Shown: positions 15,958 through 24,876 of the stretch, in pieces
Layout of the letters: every line of letters begins with the position of its first letter
Numbering within the stretch: the first letter of the stretch is position 1
Assembly (NCBI GenBank): GCA_027296205.1
Contig: JAPUJM010000025.1
Location: 1 to 25,409 of the forward strand
Direction: 5' to 3'
Origin: Actinomycetota bacterium
GTDB taxonomy: Bacteria > Actinomycetota > Acidimicrobiia > Spongiisociales > ZC4RG35
DNA: 25,409 nt
The notes under the pieces: generated by a model
The model's input: the letters and a program-made list of their open reading frames with translations, nothing else
Database searches by the model: none
What the model was told of the DNA's origin: nothing
Made by a program: the position numbers and the translations under genes

Positions 15958-17843
15958 CAGACGCCCGCCACCACGAGCCAGATGACCACGACAACGGCCC
16001 CACCGAGAAACAGAGCGCCGTAGTTGCGGACGTATCCCGTCTGAAGAGGCCTCACCCATGCCCCAAAACCGCGCACCAGCCGGGCTACACCGTTTACCGC
16101 ACCATCGATGACCGGGAGGTCGAATCCGAAGGCAGTGGCATCCGCTGCCCTCTTACCTGGTGCCACGAGGACCCGCCCGTAGATGTCATCGACCCCATAA
16201 GCGTCTTCCCAGACACCCCAGATCGGTTGCAGCCCTTCCTCGAGCCGTTGCCAATCTTGCGGTGGTCGGCGGTAGGTGAGCCAGGCCGCCAGGATCCCGG
16301 CGGCTCCGGCAAGCACGGAAAGAAGGGCAACCACAACCAGGATCAATACGTTTTCCGGAGGCTGCGCGACACTTATCAACTCGAAGCTGGGCTCGAGGAA
16401 GCTCTCCAGAGTGAGACGGATCGGTGTGTTGGCCAGGCCACCGATAGTGGACAAGACGGCCAGGACAATCAGCGGCACAGTCATCACCCTTGGTGACTCG
16501 TGGGGATCAACACCCCCATCCCATCGGGGCTTGCCGAGGAAGATGAGCATGAACAATCTCGTCATGTAGAAGCCGGTTATCAGCGCGGTCACCAACCCGA
16601 TCACCCAGAGGACGGAGAACCATCCGCCCCTCTCGAAAACGGAGGCGAGAATCTCGTCCTTGGACCAGAAACCGCCAAGTGGTGGGATGCCGGCAATGGC
16701 CAACGTGGCGATCCCCATCGTGATCCCGGTGAGCCTCATCTTCTTGAAGAGCCCACCCATCTTGGCCATGTCCTGCTCACCGTTCATGGCGTGGATAACG
16801 GACCCGGCACCCAGGAAGAGAAGCGCCTTGAAGAAGGCATGAGTCATCAGGTGGAAGAGTCCGGCGAAATATGCGGTGGTCCCCACGGCAAGAACCATGT
16901 AGCCAAGTTGGGAGATGGTCGAGTACGCCAACACCTTCTTGATGTCGCGTTGGGAGATGGCAATGGTCGCCGCCCAAAGAGCGGTGAGGGCGCCAACGGT
17001 GGCCACGATCGTCTGAGCGGCCGGAGACAACTCGAAGATGGCCGCGGAGCGGGCAATCAGATAGATGCCGGCGGTCACCATCGTGGCCGCGTGGATGAGA
17101 GCCGAGACTGGAGCGGGGCCTTCCATGGCATCTGGCAGCCACACGTAGAGCGGTATCTGAGCAGACTTGCCTACGGCTCCGGCAAAAAGGAGTAGGGCAA
17201 TGGCCGTCGCCATGCCTGTGGTCAGCTCAGCACCGGCCCGCTCAAAGACTCCGGCGTAGGAGAGTGTGCCGAAAGCGGCAAAGATCAACATCAGAGCGAT
17301 GAGAAAACCGAAGTCACCAATCCGGTTGACGATGAAGGCCTTCTTGGCCGCAGATGCAGCCGAAGGTCTCACGAACCAGAAGCCGATGAGCAGATAGGAG
17401 CAAAGACCCACCAACTCCCACCCGAGAAAGAGCATGGCGTAGTTACCGGCGAGGACGAGGGTCAGCATCGAAGCTGCAAACAGATTGAGGTAGGCGAAGA
17501 AGCGGGAGAACCGCTCGTCGCCGTGCATGTAGCCGATGGCGAACACGTGAATCAGGGCACCGACTCCAGTGACGACCATCGCCATGAAGGCCGCCAGGGG
17601 ATCCCAGAGCATCTCGAGGTTGGCTCCGATCGCCGGCATCCACTCCCAGACCAGCACGGTGGATCCGTGCTCACCTCCCTGGAAGAACGGAATCGCGGCG
17701 ACGAGTGCAACTACGAACGAGGAGGCGATCGCCCCCGACGCCAGCCAGCCACTCCAGGGCTCTTTGATGTAACGACCAAAGAAGTGAAGGAACACCGCGC
17801 CCAGGAGAGGCAGCGCAATGATGAGCCAGATGACCTCGATCAC
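15957..17843 (-). CDS. nuoL: Complex I antiporter-like subunit NuoL
   Basis: This 628-residue distal proton-channel subunit ends in the long lateral helix and a final anchor helix. Conserved residues include E143 (FLGWELVGLCSYLLIGFW) and K226 (GKSAQIPLYVWLPDAMEGP). Length is normal for NuoL. The GTG at 17843 lies two bases after the nuoK stop. Confidence 0.96.
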   Translation of the reverse strand: MIEVIWLIIALPLLGAVFLHFFGRYIKEPWSGWLASGAIASSFVVALVAAIPFFQGGEHGSTVLVWEWMPAIGANLEMLWDPLAAFMAMVVTGVGALIHVFAIGYMHGDERFSRFFAYLNLFAASMLTLVLAGNYAMLFLGWELVGLCSYLLIGFWFVRPSAASAAKKAFIVNRIGDFGFLIALMLIFAAFGTLSYAGVFERAGAELTTGMATAIALLLFAGAVGKSAQIPLYVWLPDAMEGPAPVSALIHAATMVTAGIYLIARSAAIFELSPAAQTIVATVGALTALWAATIAISQRDIKKVLAYSTISQLGYMVLAVGTTAYFAGLFHLMTHAFFKALLFLGAGSVIHAMNGEQDMAKMGGLFKKMRLTGITMGIATLAIAGIPPLGGFWSKDEILASVFERGGWFSVLWVIGLVTALITGFYMTRLFMLIFLGKPRWDGGVDPHESPRVMTVPLIVLAVLSTIGGLANTPIRLTLESFLEPSFELISVAQPPENVLILVVVALLSVLAGAAGILAAWLTYRRPPQDWQRLEEGLQPIWGVWEDAYGVDDIYGRVLVAPGKRAADATAFGFDLPVIDGAVNGVARLVRGFGAWVRPLQTGYVRNYGALFLGGAVVVVIWLVVAGV

Positions 17844-17845
17844 AC

Positions 17846-18151
17846 CTAGCCCCTCAACTCGGAGAGCTCGTCGACAGAAGCGGTCGCCCTTCTCCGGAAT
17901 ACGGCCACGATGATCGCCAATCCGACAACGACCTCTGCAGCCGCGACCACCAAGACAACGAACACCGCGACCTGGCCATTGAGATCATTTAGTGCCCGAC
18001 CAGCCGAGATCAGGGTCAGATTCACGGCATTGAGCATGAGCTCGATGCACATGAACATCACGAGGGCGTTGCGCCGTAACAACAGACCAAGGGCACCGAT
18101 GACGAATAGTGCTGCCGCCAAGGCCATGTACCAACCGGCGGCGACAATCAT
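17846..18151 (-). CDS. nuoK: Complex I membrane subunit NuoK
   Basis: This 101-residue subunit has three helices and lies in the proton path between NuoJ and NuoN. Both buried Glu residues are present: E37 in helix 2 (CIELMLNAVN) and E73 in helix 3 (AAAEVVVGLA). The ATG at 18151 overlaps the nuoJ stop by four bases (ATGA). Confidence 0.96.
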   Translation of the reverse strand: MIVAAGWYMALAAALFVIGALGLLLRRNALVMFMCIELMLNAVNLTLISAGRALNDLNGQVAVFVVLVVAAAEVVVGLAIIVAVFRRRATASVDELSELRG

Positions 18152-18669
18152 GTCTGCCCCGTGCGGTGGTGAGCCAGGCCGATCGCCCCCGCCGCGGCAA
18201 TGGTCAAAAGCAACGCCGTCGCCTCGAACGCCAGCACCCAGTCGGTGAACAGCAGCTCAGCGATCGCCTGAATGGTTCCGTTGGTCGCTTCCGGGATCGT
18301 ATTCGTCGCTGCCGGAACCCAATCGAAATTGCCGAAGACCGTCAAGGCCCCGGCAAAGAGAACGATCAGACCCCCAAGCCCACCGACGAAGGCCCGTTGA
18401 TAGGGCAGCTTCTCGTCCCAGTCCTCGGACTTGTCGACACCGATCAGCATGATCACAAAGAGGAAGAGGGTCAGGACTGCTCCGGCGTAGACGATCACCT
18501 GGACGGCGGCTACCAGATGAGCCAGTTGCAGCACATAGAGAACAGCCACCGAGAAAAGAGTCCCCAGGAGTCCCATCGCCGAATAGACCGGGTTGCGAGC
18601 AGCCACGATGGTTACCGCTCCGACAAGGGCGCCCATCGCCATGAGGACGAAAAGGATCGTCTCAGCCAT
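18148..18669 (-). CDS. nuoJ: Complex I membrane subunit NuoJ
   Basis: This 173-residue subunit has five helices and contains the pi-bulge helix linked to coupling. The family stretch is at about 54-74 (VIVYAGAVLTLFLFVIML is its core), preceded by NPVYSAMGLL. The ATG at 18669 lies inside the end of nuoI, an eight-base overlap. Its length is at the short end of the normal range. Confidence 0.95.
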   Translation of the reverse strand: MAETILFVLMAMGALVGAVTIVAARNPVYSAMGLLGTLFSVAVLYVLQLAHLVAAVQVIVYAGAVLTLFLFVIMLIGVDKSEDWDEKLPYQRAFVGGLGGLIVLFAGALTVFGNFDWVPAATNTIPEATNGTIQAIAELLFTDWVLAFEATALLLTIAAAGAIGLAHHRTGQT

Positions 18670-19318
18670 CGTCGTCCTCGGTGGGTGACCGTGCGTCGAG
18701 CTCGCTCTGGCCGGGCTCCGGGTCCCAGTCCCCCGGGCCAGGAGTCCCCTGCCACATCTTCACACCCTGGTAGGAGGTCATGCCGGAGGGGGCGGTGGCC
18801 TTGACCCAACCATCGGCGACTGCAAGCTCATCCATGTCGGCCAGCTCGTCATCGGGGAACATATGAGGCACTCCCCCTTTTTCGTCCATGAGAAGGGTCT
18901 CTCTGGTGTAGATCGCGTCCTCGCGGTTTGTGGTCGACATCTCGAAGAGATGAGTCATCGTGATGGCCTCGGTCGGACAAGCCTCCACGCAGAGCGCGCA
19001 GAAGATGCAGCGGAGCATGTTGATCTCATAGACGAAACCGAACCGCTCACCGGGTGACGTCGGGTTCTCGGGATCGTTGTCCATCCCACGCACGAAGATG
19101 CACTTGGCCGGGCACACTCCGGCACAGAGCTCACATCCGATGCACTTCTCCATGCCGTCGGGGTACCGGTTGAGCACATGACGCCCGTGGAAGCGCGGCG
19201 GCTTCTGACGCATCTCTTTGGGGTACTCCGTTGTCACCAGTTCCTCGCCGGTGATGGTGCGGAGCATCGTCCCGCCGGTGACTCTGAGCCCTTTGATGAA
19301 TTCTCTGATCACACCCAT
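18662..19318 (-). CDS. nuoI: Complex I subunit NuoI (NADH-type complex)
   Basis: This 218-residue ferredoxin-like peripheral subunit carries clusters N6a and N6b. Both motifs are complete: C59, C62, C65, C69 and C104, C107, C110, C114, each ending in Cys-Pro. The chain after about 125 is an acidic, Trp-containing tail that is longer than in many NuoI. The ATG at 19318 is two bases after the nuoH stop. This is a different paralog from the partial NuoI at 1-326. Confidence 0.96.
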   Translation of the reverse strand: MGVIREFIKGLRVTGGTMLRTITGEELVTTEYPKEMRQKPPRFHGRHVLNRYPDGMEKCIGCELCAGVCPAKCIFVRGMDNDPENPTSPGERFGFVYEINMLRCIFCALCVEACPTEAITMTHLFEMSTTNREDAIYTRETLLMDEKGGVPHMFPDDELADMDELAVADGWVKATAPSGMTSYQGVKMWQGTPGPGDWDPEPGQSELDARSPTEDDDG

Positions 19319-19320
19319 CG

Positions 19321-20415
19321 CTAACTCCAGGGGGCGCCGAATTGACGAAAACCGATGGCGACGGTGGAGATGACCAGCCAGGTGAGTGCTGCCGGAATCA
19401 AACGCTTCCAGCCCAGGGTCATGAGCTGGTCATATCGCAGCCGTGGCAACGTGGCCCGGAGCCAGAAGAAGATAAAGACAATCGCATATGTCTTGATGAG
19501 GAAGTAAATCGTGGGAAGAGAGCCGGAAATGAGCCCCGGGAGGGATCCCTCGAATGTCGGACCGGCCCACCCACCGAGGAACAACGTGGCAGCAATGGCC
19601 GACATCGAGAAGATATTGACGTACTCGGCCAGAAAAAACATGGCGAAGCGCATACCGGAATATTCGGTGTGGAACCCACCCACGAGCTCTTGCTCTGCCT
19701 CGACGAGATCGAACGGCGCCCGGTTGGTTTCGGCGACTATGGCCACCAGGAAGATCGCAAACGCCGCGAACTGAGGAAAGAGATTCCAGCGGGGAACGAA
19801 TGACAGAACGGGCGAGATGTCTCCCCAGGTTCCGGTCTGGCGCTCCACAATCTCGGCCATCGACAGTGTGCCTCCCTCGCCTTGGGTGGCAGTGAAGACC
19901 ACAACGGCAACCATGGCAAGACCCATTGCCGCCTCATAGGAGATGGCCTGAGCTGTGGCACGCACGGCACCAAGCAAGGGGTATTTCGAGCCCGAAGACC
20001 ATCCTGCAAGAACCACCCCGTAGACGGCCATCGACGACATCGCCAGGATGAACAGCAATCCGATGTTGAGGTCGGCTCCTTGAAGCGCTACCTCGTGGTC
20101 GCCGATCATGAAGGGCTTGCCCCACGGCACCATCATGAAGATCAAGAAAGCGGGGATGATCGCAAGGAACGGAGCCAGCAGATACATACCCAGCTCGACC
20201 TTTCGCGGAATCACCGACTCCTTGAAGAACAGCTTGAGACCGTCTGCCACCGTCTGGAGGATCCCCCATGGTCCGGCGCGGCTGGGACCGATGCGACTCT
20301 GCATATCAGCAAGGATCTTCCTCTCCGCCCAAACGTTGATCACCGTGACGACAAGCAGAAGGACAAAGGTCACCACCACCCTGAAAGCAATGATCCCAAA
20401 CTCAGGCCAACTCAT
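19321..20415 (-). CDS. nuoH: Complex I membrane subunit NuoH (NADH-type complex)
   Basis: This 364-residue quinone-chamber subunit keeps the conventional motifs: QSRIGP in the first loop, ADGLKLFFKE (58-67), SYEAA, and the acidic loop NRAPFDLVEAEQELVGG followed by HTEYSG with all three Glu present. The ATG at 20415 overlaps the nuoG stop by four bases. It serves as the in-window reference for the altered NuoH at 326-1333. Confidence 0.96.
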   Translation of the reverse strand: MSWPEFGIIAFRVVVTFVLLLVVTVINVWAERKILADMQSRIGPSRAGPWGILQTVADGLKLFFKESVIPRKVELGMYLLAPFLAIIPAFLIFMMVPWGKPFMIGDHEVALQGADLNIGLLFILAMSSMAVYGVVLAGWSSGSKYPLLGAVRATAQAISYEAAMGLAMVAVVVFTATQGEGGTLSMAEIVERQTGTWGDISPVLSFVPRWNLFPQFAAFAIFLVAIVAETNRAPFDLVEAEQELVGGFHTEYSGMRFAMFFLAEYVNIFSMSAIAATLFLGGWAGPTFEGSLPGLISGSLPTIYFLIKTYAIVFIFFWLRATLPRLRYDQLMTLGWKRLIPAALTWLVISTVAIGFRQFGAPWS

Positions 20416-22841
20416 GAGGTCGTCACCCTGACCACCGGATCCGACCCTAGGGATGACGCACCTTGCTGGTTGAACGGGACGTAGACAACTCCGGTCGGAG
20501 TGCCCTCGTCGAGGACACAGGTGAATTCGCCTTCCCCGCGAGTCGTCACCACCTTGACGGTGTGTCCGTCCCGGGCGCCGATGCTCGGTGCGTCACCCGG
20601 GTTGAGATGAGCAACAGCGCCCGGACCGAGTTTGTGTAACGACGGAGAGTGCTGCAGTCGAACTCCGTTGTCATACATGACCCGGGCGACGTGCAGAGTC
20701 AACTGTGCCGTCGGAGCCTTGGACCCCTGAAGGGCCACCGGTATGTGGTTTATCGCCTGAGCACCATGAATGGGGACAACAATGCCATCACGGTGATCCC
20801 ATTCGAGAGAGTCCCACGTCAGATCCTCATAGGCCGGAGAAACCATGGCTATCTCTTTTGTGATCCCTTCCGCAGAAGCGAGACCAAGCGAGAACCCCAT
20901 CCGGGTCGCGATGTCGTCCAGAATCGCCCAATCAGTGCGCGCTTGTCCCGGAGCAGGCCGAATCTGGTTGACCTTCTGCACCCGTCCTTCGACGTTGGTG
21001 ACAGTTCCCTCTTTCTCCGAGAACCCCGATGCCGGCAGGATGACGTCTGCGTTCCGGTTCGAATCGTTCAGAAACAGATCGATGGCGATGACGTACTCGG
21101 CGGCGTCGAGAGCATCGACCGCTATGGACGGCTCAGGCAAGTCGTTGATCGGATCGGCGCCGACGAGCACCAGGCCTCTGACTTCTCCGGAGTCGAGTCC
21201 CTGGAGAATCTGACGTGTGTCTCTGCCTATGACGGCAGGAATGTCGCCCCAGGATGCTGCCAGGTTGGCGCATCCGATCGTGTCGAGACCGACCCTTCCC
21301 GGCAACAGATCGGGGGCGAGGCCCATGTCAAGAGCGCCGTAGGTGTTGGCCCGACTGTTCAGTGGCATCAGCTTGGCGTGGCCAGCCTTCTGCCGAACCA
21401 GGGCAGCGACCGACTCGGCTAGCTGCGGCCCGTCGGCATGACTTGCAATACCGACCAACGCCACCACCTTCTCGGCGGCAAACGCCTGGCTGACCTCGGG
21501 ATGATCGCCATTCGCCAACTCGTCGAGTAGCTCGTACCCACCCCCGGGTCGGTAGGTGAGCTTGTGGCTGGCCCGGTCGTCGAGCCCTGTCGCCCTCGGA
21601 TGGATGACCACCAGAGTGGCTCCCAACTCCTGTGCTGCACGTCGAACGCGCAGATACAGAGTTGGGTGCTCTTCCTTGAGATCGGGTGCCCACAAGACGA
21701 CGGTGTCGGCGTCGTCGATGTCGGCGATTGTGGCGCGAGCTACCGACGCAGAAAGGAAGTGAGACGCCAGGGCATCGTCCAGTCGGGCGTCGACATTGTT
21801 CGATCCCAGGGCGACCCGGGCAAACTTGGAGATGGAGTATGCATCTTCGTTTGTCCCCTGCGCCCCACCGATGACGGCCAGCGCTGCGCCCCCGTCTTCG
21901 CCCTTGATGAGATCGAGACGGTTGGCGGCGGTGTCGATGGCCTCCGTCCAGCTGACTTCGACGAGCTCGCCACCCTTGCGAACCAGTGGTGAGGTCAAGC
22001 GCTGATCGGATCGCAGGTACTCGAAGCCGAATCGGGCCTTGTCGGAGAGCCAACCGTGATTGGTGGCATCGTTGTCGACACCTATGTAGCGAAGAACCTC
22101 GTTCTGGCTGGCGTGGATCTCAATCCGGGGGTGTGCGGTGTCCTGGAGGGACGAGCTCTCCACCTTCTGAAGGTCCCACGGTCGCGCCCTGAAACGATAT
22201 GGCGTGGCGGTCAGGGCGCCGACCGGGCAGATCTGAACGGTGTTGCCCGAGAAGTAGGAGGAGAACGGCAGGTCCGGGAAGGTGTTGACCTCGGTCATGT
22301 TGCCCCGGTGCTGGAACTCAATCAGCGGATCGCCGGAGATCTCGTCGGAGAAGCGGGTGCACTGGGCGCAAAGGATGCAACGCTCCCGGTCGAGCAGAAC
22401 GAGCTCGGAGATCGGGATTGGCTTCTCGAATGAGCGCTTGATCTCGACAAAGCGGCTCTCACCCGGTCCGTAGGCGAGAGCCTGATCTTGCAGCGGGCAC
22501 TCGCCGCCCTTGTCGCACACCGGACAGTCCAGGGGATGATTGGCGAGAAGGAACTCGAGGATCGCCTCCTGAGCCTTCTTGACATCTTCGCTCTCCGTGT
22601 CGACAACCATTCCGTCCGCTACCGAGCTGGTGCATGCCGTCACCATCATCGGTCCTCGGGGGGTCTCGATCTCAACCAGACACATACGGCACATCCCGAC
22701 AGGGCTCATCCGCTCGTGCCAGCAGAACCGGGGGATGTAGGTGCCCTCGTCCTGAGCTGCCTTGATCAGAAGCTCACCCTCGGGGACTCGGGTCTCCACA
22801 CCGTTGATGGTGACGGTGACCAAGGTGAGCTCAGTGGTCAC
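20412..22841 (-). CDS. nuoG: Complex I subunit NuoG, Fe-S and molybdopterin-like subunit
   Basis: This 809-residue subunit of the NADH-module side carries electrons from NuoF/E to NuoI. Visible ligands are N1b C40, C51, C54 and C70; N5 H102, C106, C109 and C115; and N4 C155, C158, C161 and C205. The cysteines of the optional N7 cluster are absent: the region at about 227-266 has Ser instead (VESSS and WLSDK). The rest is a molybdopterin-oxidoreductase-like domain with no metal role expected. The GTG at 22841 overlaps the nuoF stop by four bases, with GGAGAG about eight bases upstream. Confidence 0.95.
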   Translation of the reverse strand: MTTELTLVTVTINGVETRVPEGELLIKAAQDEGTYIPRFCWHERMSPVGMCRMCLVEIETPRGPMMVTACTSSVADGMVVDTESEDVKKAQEAILEFLLANHPLDCPVCDKGGECPLQDQALAYGPGESRFVEIKRSFEKPIPISELVLLDRERCILCAQCTRFSDEISGDPLIEFQHRGNMTEVNTFPDLPFSSYFSGNTVQICPVGALTATPYRFRARPWDLQKVESSSLQDTAHPRIEIHASQNEVLRYIGVDNDATNHGWLSDKARFGFEYLRSDQRLTSPLVRKGGELVEVSWTEAIDTAANRLDLIKGEDGGAALAVIGGAQGTNEDAYSISKFARVALGSNNVDARLDDALASHFLSASVARATIADIDDADTVVLWAPDLKEEHPTLYLRVRRAAQELGATLVVIHPRATGLDDRASHKLTYRPGGGYELLDELANGDHPEVSQAFAAEKVVALVGIASHADGPQLAESVAALVRQKAGHAKLMPLNSRANTYGALDMGLAPDLLPGRVGLDTIGCANLAASWGDIPAVIGRDTRQILQGLDSGEVRGLVLVGADPINDLPEPSIAVDALDAAEYVIAIDLFLNDSNRNADVILPASGFSEKEGTVTNVEGRVQKVNQIRPAPGQARTDWAILDDIATRMGFSLGLASAEGITKEIAMVSPAYEDLTWDSLEWDHRDGIVVPIHGAQAINHIPVALQGSKAPTAQLTLHVARVMYDNGVRLQHSPSLHKLGPGAVAHLNPGDAPSIGARDGHTVKVVTTRGEGEFTCVLDEGTPTGVVYVPFNQQGASSLGSDPVVRVTTS

Positions 22842-24256
22842 TCTTGCTCTCCTGCAGCGCGATTCAGATCGGATGCGATCGGGTCAGATGATCGCCCCTC
22901 GACGGAGGAATTCTGCCCGTCGAGCGAGCGGGGGGTCTGGGGGATCGCCCCCCCAGATTTCACTGCGAACGGACATCCTCCGTTGCTCACATGAGAGTCG
23001 ACCTCGTCACGGAAGTAGTCCCTGAGGGCAATGATCGGAGAGACTGCCGATGGGCCAAGCGGGCAAATCGTCGTCATCTTGGGCGGCCAGGCGAGACCGA
23101 TGCTGATGCCGTCTGACACGTCAACGAGAAGATCGAGGTCAACCGCTCGACCCTGACCCTCCTCGATGCGGCGAAGGATCATCTCCAACCACGTCGTCCC
23201 CTCCCGACAGGGAGTGCACTGACCACATGATTCGTGTGCGAAGAACCGGATCACCCGTTCGGCTGCCCTGACCATGCAGGTGTCCTCATCCATCACGATG
23301 ACTGCTCCAGAGCCCAACATCGACCCGGCGGCAGCCGTGGCGTCCTTGGTGATCTCGAGGTCCAGGTGCTCCTCCGGAACGAACCAGGGGGCCGATGCCC
23401 CGCCGGGAATCCATGCCTTCAGCTTCTTGGCGTCGGGGATACCGCCCCCGATGTCATAGATCAACTCGCGCCAGGTGATCCCGTGCGCCAGTTCGTAGTT
23501 CCCGGGACGGCTGACGTGCCCCGACAGCGACATCATGAAGGTCCCGGTGTCGGCGCTGCCGGTGAGCCCCGCGAACTCGCCCGCTCCCATCGCCAGTATG
23601 TGGGGTAGGTTCGACAGGGTCTCGACGTTGTTGACGATCGTGGGCATCATGTAGAGGCCCTTTGCCGCCGGGAAGTAGGGGGGCTTCAGCCTGGGCTCAC
23701 CTCGTTTGCCTTCGAGAGAGTTGATCAGGGCTGTCTCCTCGCCGCAGATGTATGCCCCACCGCCGAGATGAACGATTGCCTCCAGGTCGTAGTCGGAGCC
23801 GAAGATTCCGCTGCCGAGATAGCCCTTCGCATACGCCTCGTCGAGTGCAGCTTGGACCCGGCGCGCCGACTTGGGGTACTCGCCCCTTATGTAGACAAAG
23901 GCGGTGTGAACCTCGTTGGCGATCGAGGTGATGATGATCCCCTCGATCATCTGGTGGGGATCACGCTCTAGAAGCTGGCGGTCCTTGAACGTCCCGGGCT
24001 CCGACTCATCGGCGTTGACTACCAGATAGGCAGGTCGTGCCGGGGCCAGGAGGCTCCACTTGAGGCCGGCGGGGAATGCCGCACCCCCGCGGCCGAGCAA
24101 GCCGGACGTCTTGATCTCTTCGACAAGCTCGTCGCGAGTCAGCCCCAGGGCCCGCCTCCCCTGTGCATAGCCCCCTGTGGACTCGTACCTGGCAATGGTG
24201 TGCGAGTCGCTCGGATGGTCGACCATCCGCCTTGTAACCAGAAGCGGTGTGGTCAA
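22838..24256 (-). CDS. nuoF: Complex I subunit NuoF, NADH- and FMN-binding
   Basis: This 472-residue subunit oxidises NADH through FMN and passes electrons to cluster N3. FMN/NADH motifs are GRGGAAFPAGLKW (56-68), NADESEPGT (81-89) and GAYICGEETAL (167-177). N3 ligands are C344, C347, C350 and C398. The TTG at 24256 is chosen because it overlaps the nuoE stop (TTGA) and has GAGGT about seven bases upstream; a reading to 24511 would run into nuoE. The last 42 residues (431-472) look unlike a normal NuoF end. They are encoded partly by a two-hairpin DNA element (22898-22957), so the gene may have gained a foreign 3' tail. Confidence 0.94.
   Translation of the reverse strand: MTTPLLVTRRMVDHPSDSHTIARYESTGGYAQGRRALGLTRDELVEEIKTSGLLGRGGAAFPAGLKWSLLAPARPAYLVVNADESEPGTFKDRQLLERDPHQMIEGIIITSIANEVHTAFVYIRGEYPKSARRVQAALDEAYAKGYLGSGIFGSDYDLEAIVHLGGGAYICGEETALINSLEGKRGEPRLKPPYFPAAKGLYMMPTIVNNVETLSNLPHILAMGAGEFAGLTGSADTGTFMMSLSGHVSRPGNYELAHGITWRELIYDIGGGIPDAKKLKAWIPGGASAPWFVPEEHLDLEITKDATAAAGSMLGSGAVIVMDEDTCMVRAAERVIRFFAHESCGQCTPCREGTTWLEMILRRIEEGQGRAVDLDLLVDVSDGISIGLAWPPKMTTICPLGPSAVSPIIALRDYFRDEVDSHVSNGGCPFAVKSGGAIPQTPRSLDGQNSSVEGRSSDPIASDLNRAAGEQE
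22898..22957. repeat. Tandem two-hairpin element within the 3' end of nuoF
   Basis: Two strong inverted repeats lie side by side. The first pairs CTCGACGG (22898-22905) with CCGTCGAG (22917-22924) around an 11-base loop containing GAATTC. The second pairs TCTGGGGG (22936-22943) with CCCCCAGA (22950-22957) around a six-base loop. This looks like a small dispersed repeat (REP/MITE-like) rather than codon-driven sequence, and it codes for NuoF residues 434-453. No second copy was noticed in the window, so the dispersed-repeat idea is untested. Confidence 0.55.
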
Positions 24257-24876
24257 TCCGCTACCTCGCTGCCAACGGTGCCCAGGGGCTGGAAGGCCGG
24301 GTACGGTCCGGTGGCGCCATTTACCTCGCTGATGGCCCAATCGAAGCTGCGTCTGGCGCCGAACAGCGCTTGCATCTCGTCGGAGTTCACCACCTCGGGG
24401 CGTGCCGACTCGAGCCACCGAATCAACTGCCGGGCCTTCTCCGGTGACACCCCCTCGATCAGTTCGTAATTGACCTGGACGGCGGGGGCGCCTCCGCAGG
24501 CGCCGATGCATTCGACGTGCTCGACCGAGAGAAGGCCGTCATCGTCGGTTTCCCCGTGGGGAACACCGGACTCGTCCTCGACGGCATGAAGAACATCGTC
24601 ACCACCGAGCAGCATGCACGTGATCGACGTGCAGCAGGAAACCAGATACTGCCCGGTTCGCTCTCGTTTGTACATCGTGTAGAAGCTGGCCACCGACAGA
24701 ACCTGAGCCGGCGTGATTTCACACCATCGGCCCACTTCCTCCATCCCGTCACCCGTCAGATAACCCTCTTCGGACATCGCCAAGTACAGCAGAGGCATGA
24801 CAGCCGACCGTTTCTCCGGGTATCGGGCGATGATCTGGCGGGCCCGCTCCTGGGTGCCTTCGGACCAGCGACTCAT
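24253..24876 (-). CDS. nuoE: Complex I subunit NuoE, [2Fe-2S] subunit
   Basis: This 207-residue thioredoxin-like [2Fe-2S] subunit binds NuoF and holds cluster N1a. Its ligands are C82-x4-C87 and C123-x3-C127 (ECIGACGGAP). The chain extends about 40 residues beyond the usual fold. The ATG at 24876 overlaps the nuoD stop by four bases. The gene gives the right operon its NADH module, which the left operon lacks at the same position. Confidence 0.95.
   Translation of the reverse strand: MSRWSEGTQERARQIIARYPEKRSAVMPLLYLAMSEEGYLTGDGMEEVGRWCEITPAQVLSVASFYTMYKRERTGQYLVSCCTSITCMLLGGDDVLHAVEDESGVPHGETDDDGLLSVEHVECIGACGGAPAVQVNYELIEGVSPEKARQLIRWLESARPEVVNSDEMQALFGARRSFDWAISEVNGATGPYPAFQPLGTVGSEVAD

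Noticed and set aside
16500..17195. Plus-strand open frame (231 codons) antisense to nuoL
   Set aside because: The opposite strand encodes a full, conserved NuoL, and this frame has low-complexity Gly/Glu/His-rich composition typical of an antisense shadow.
24253..24511. Longer NuoF start at 24511
   Set aside because: The added residues are Arg-rich shadow sequence of nuoE, while the TTG at 24256 has a ribosome site and overlaps the nuoE stop.
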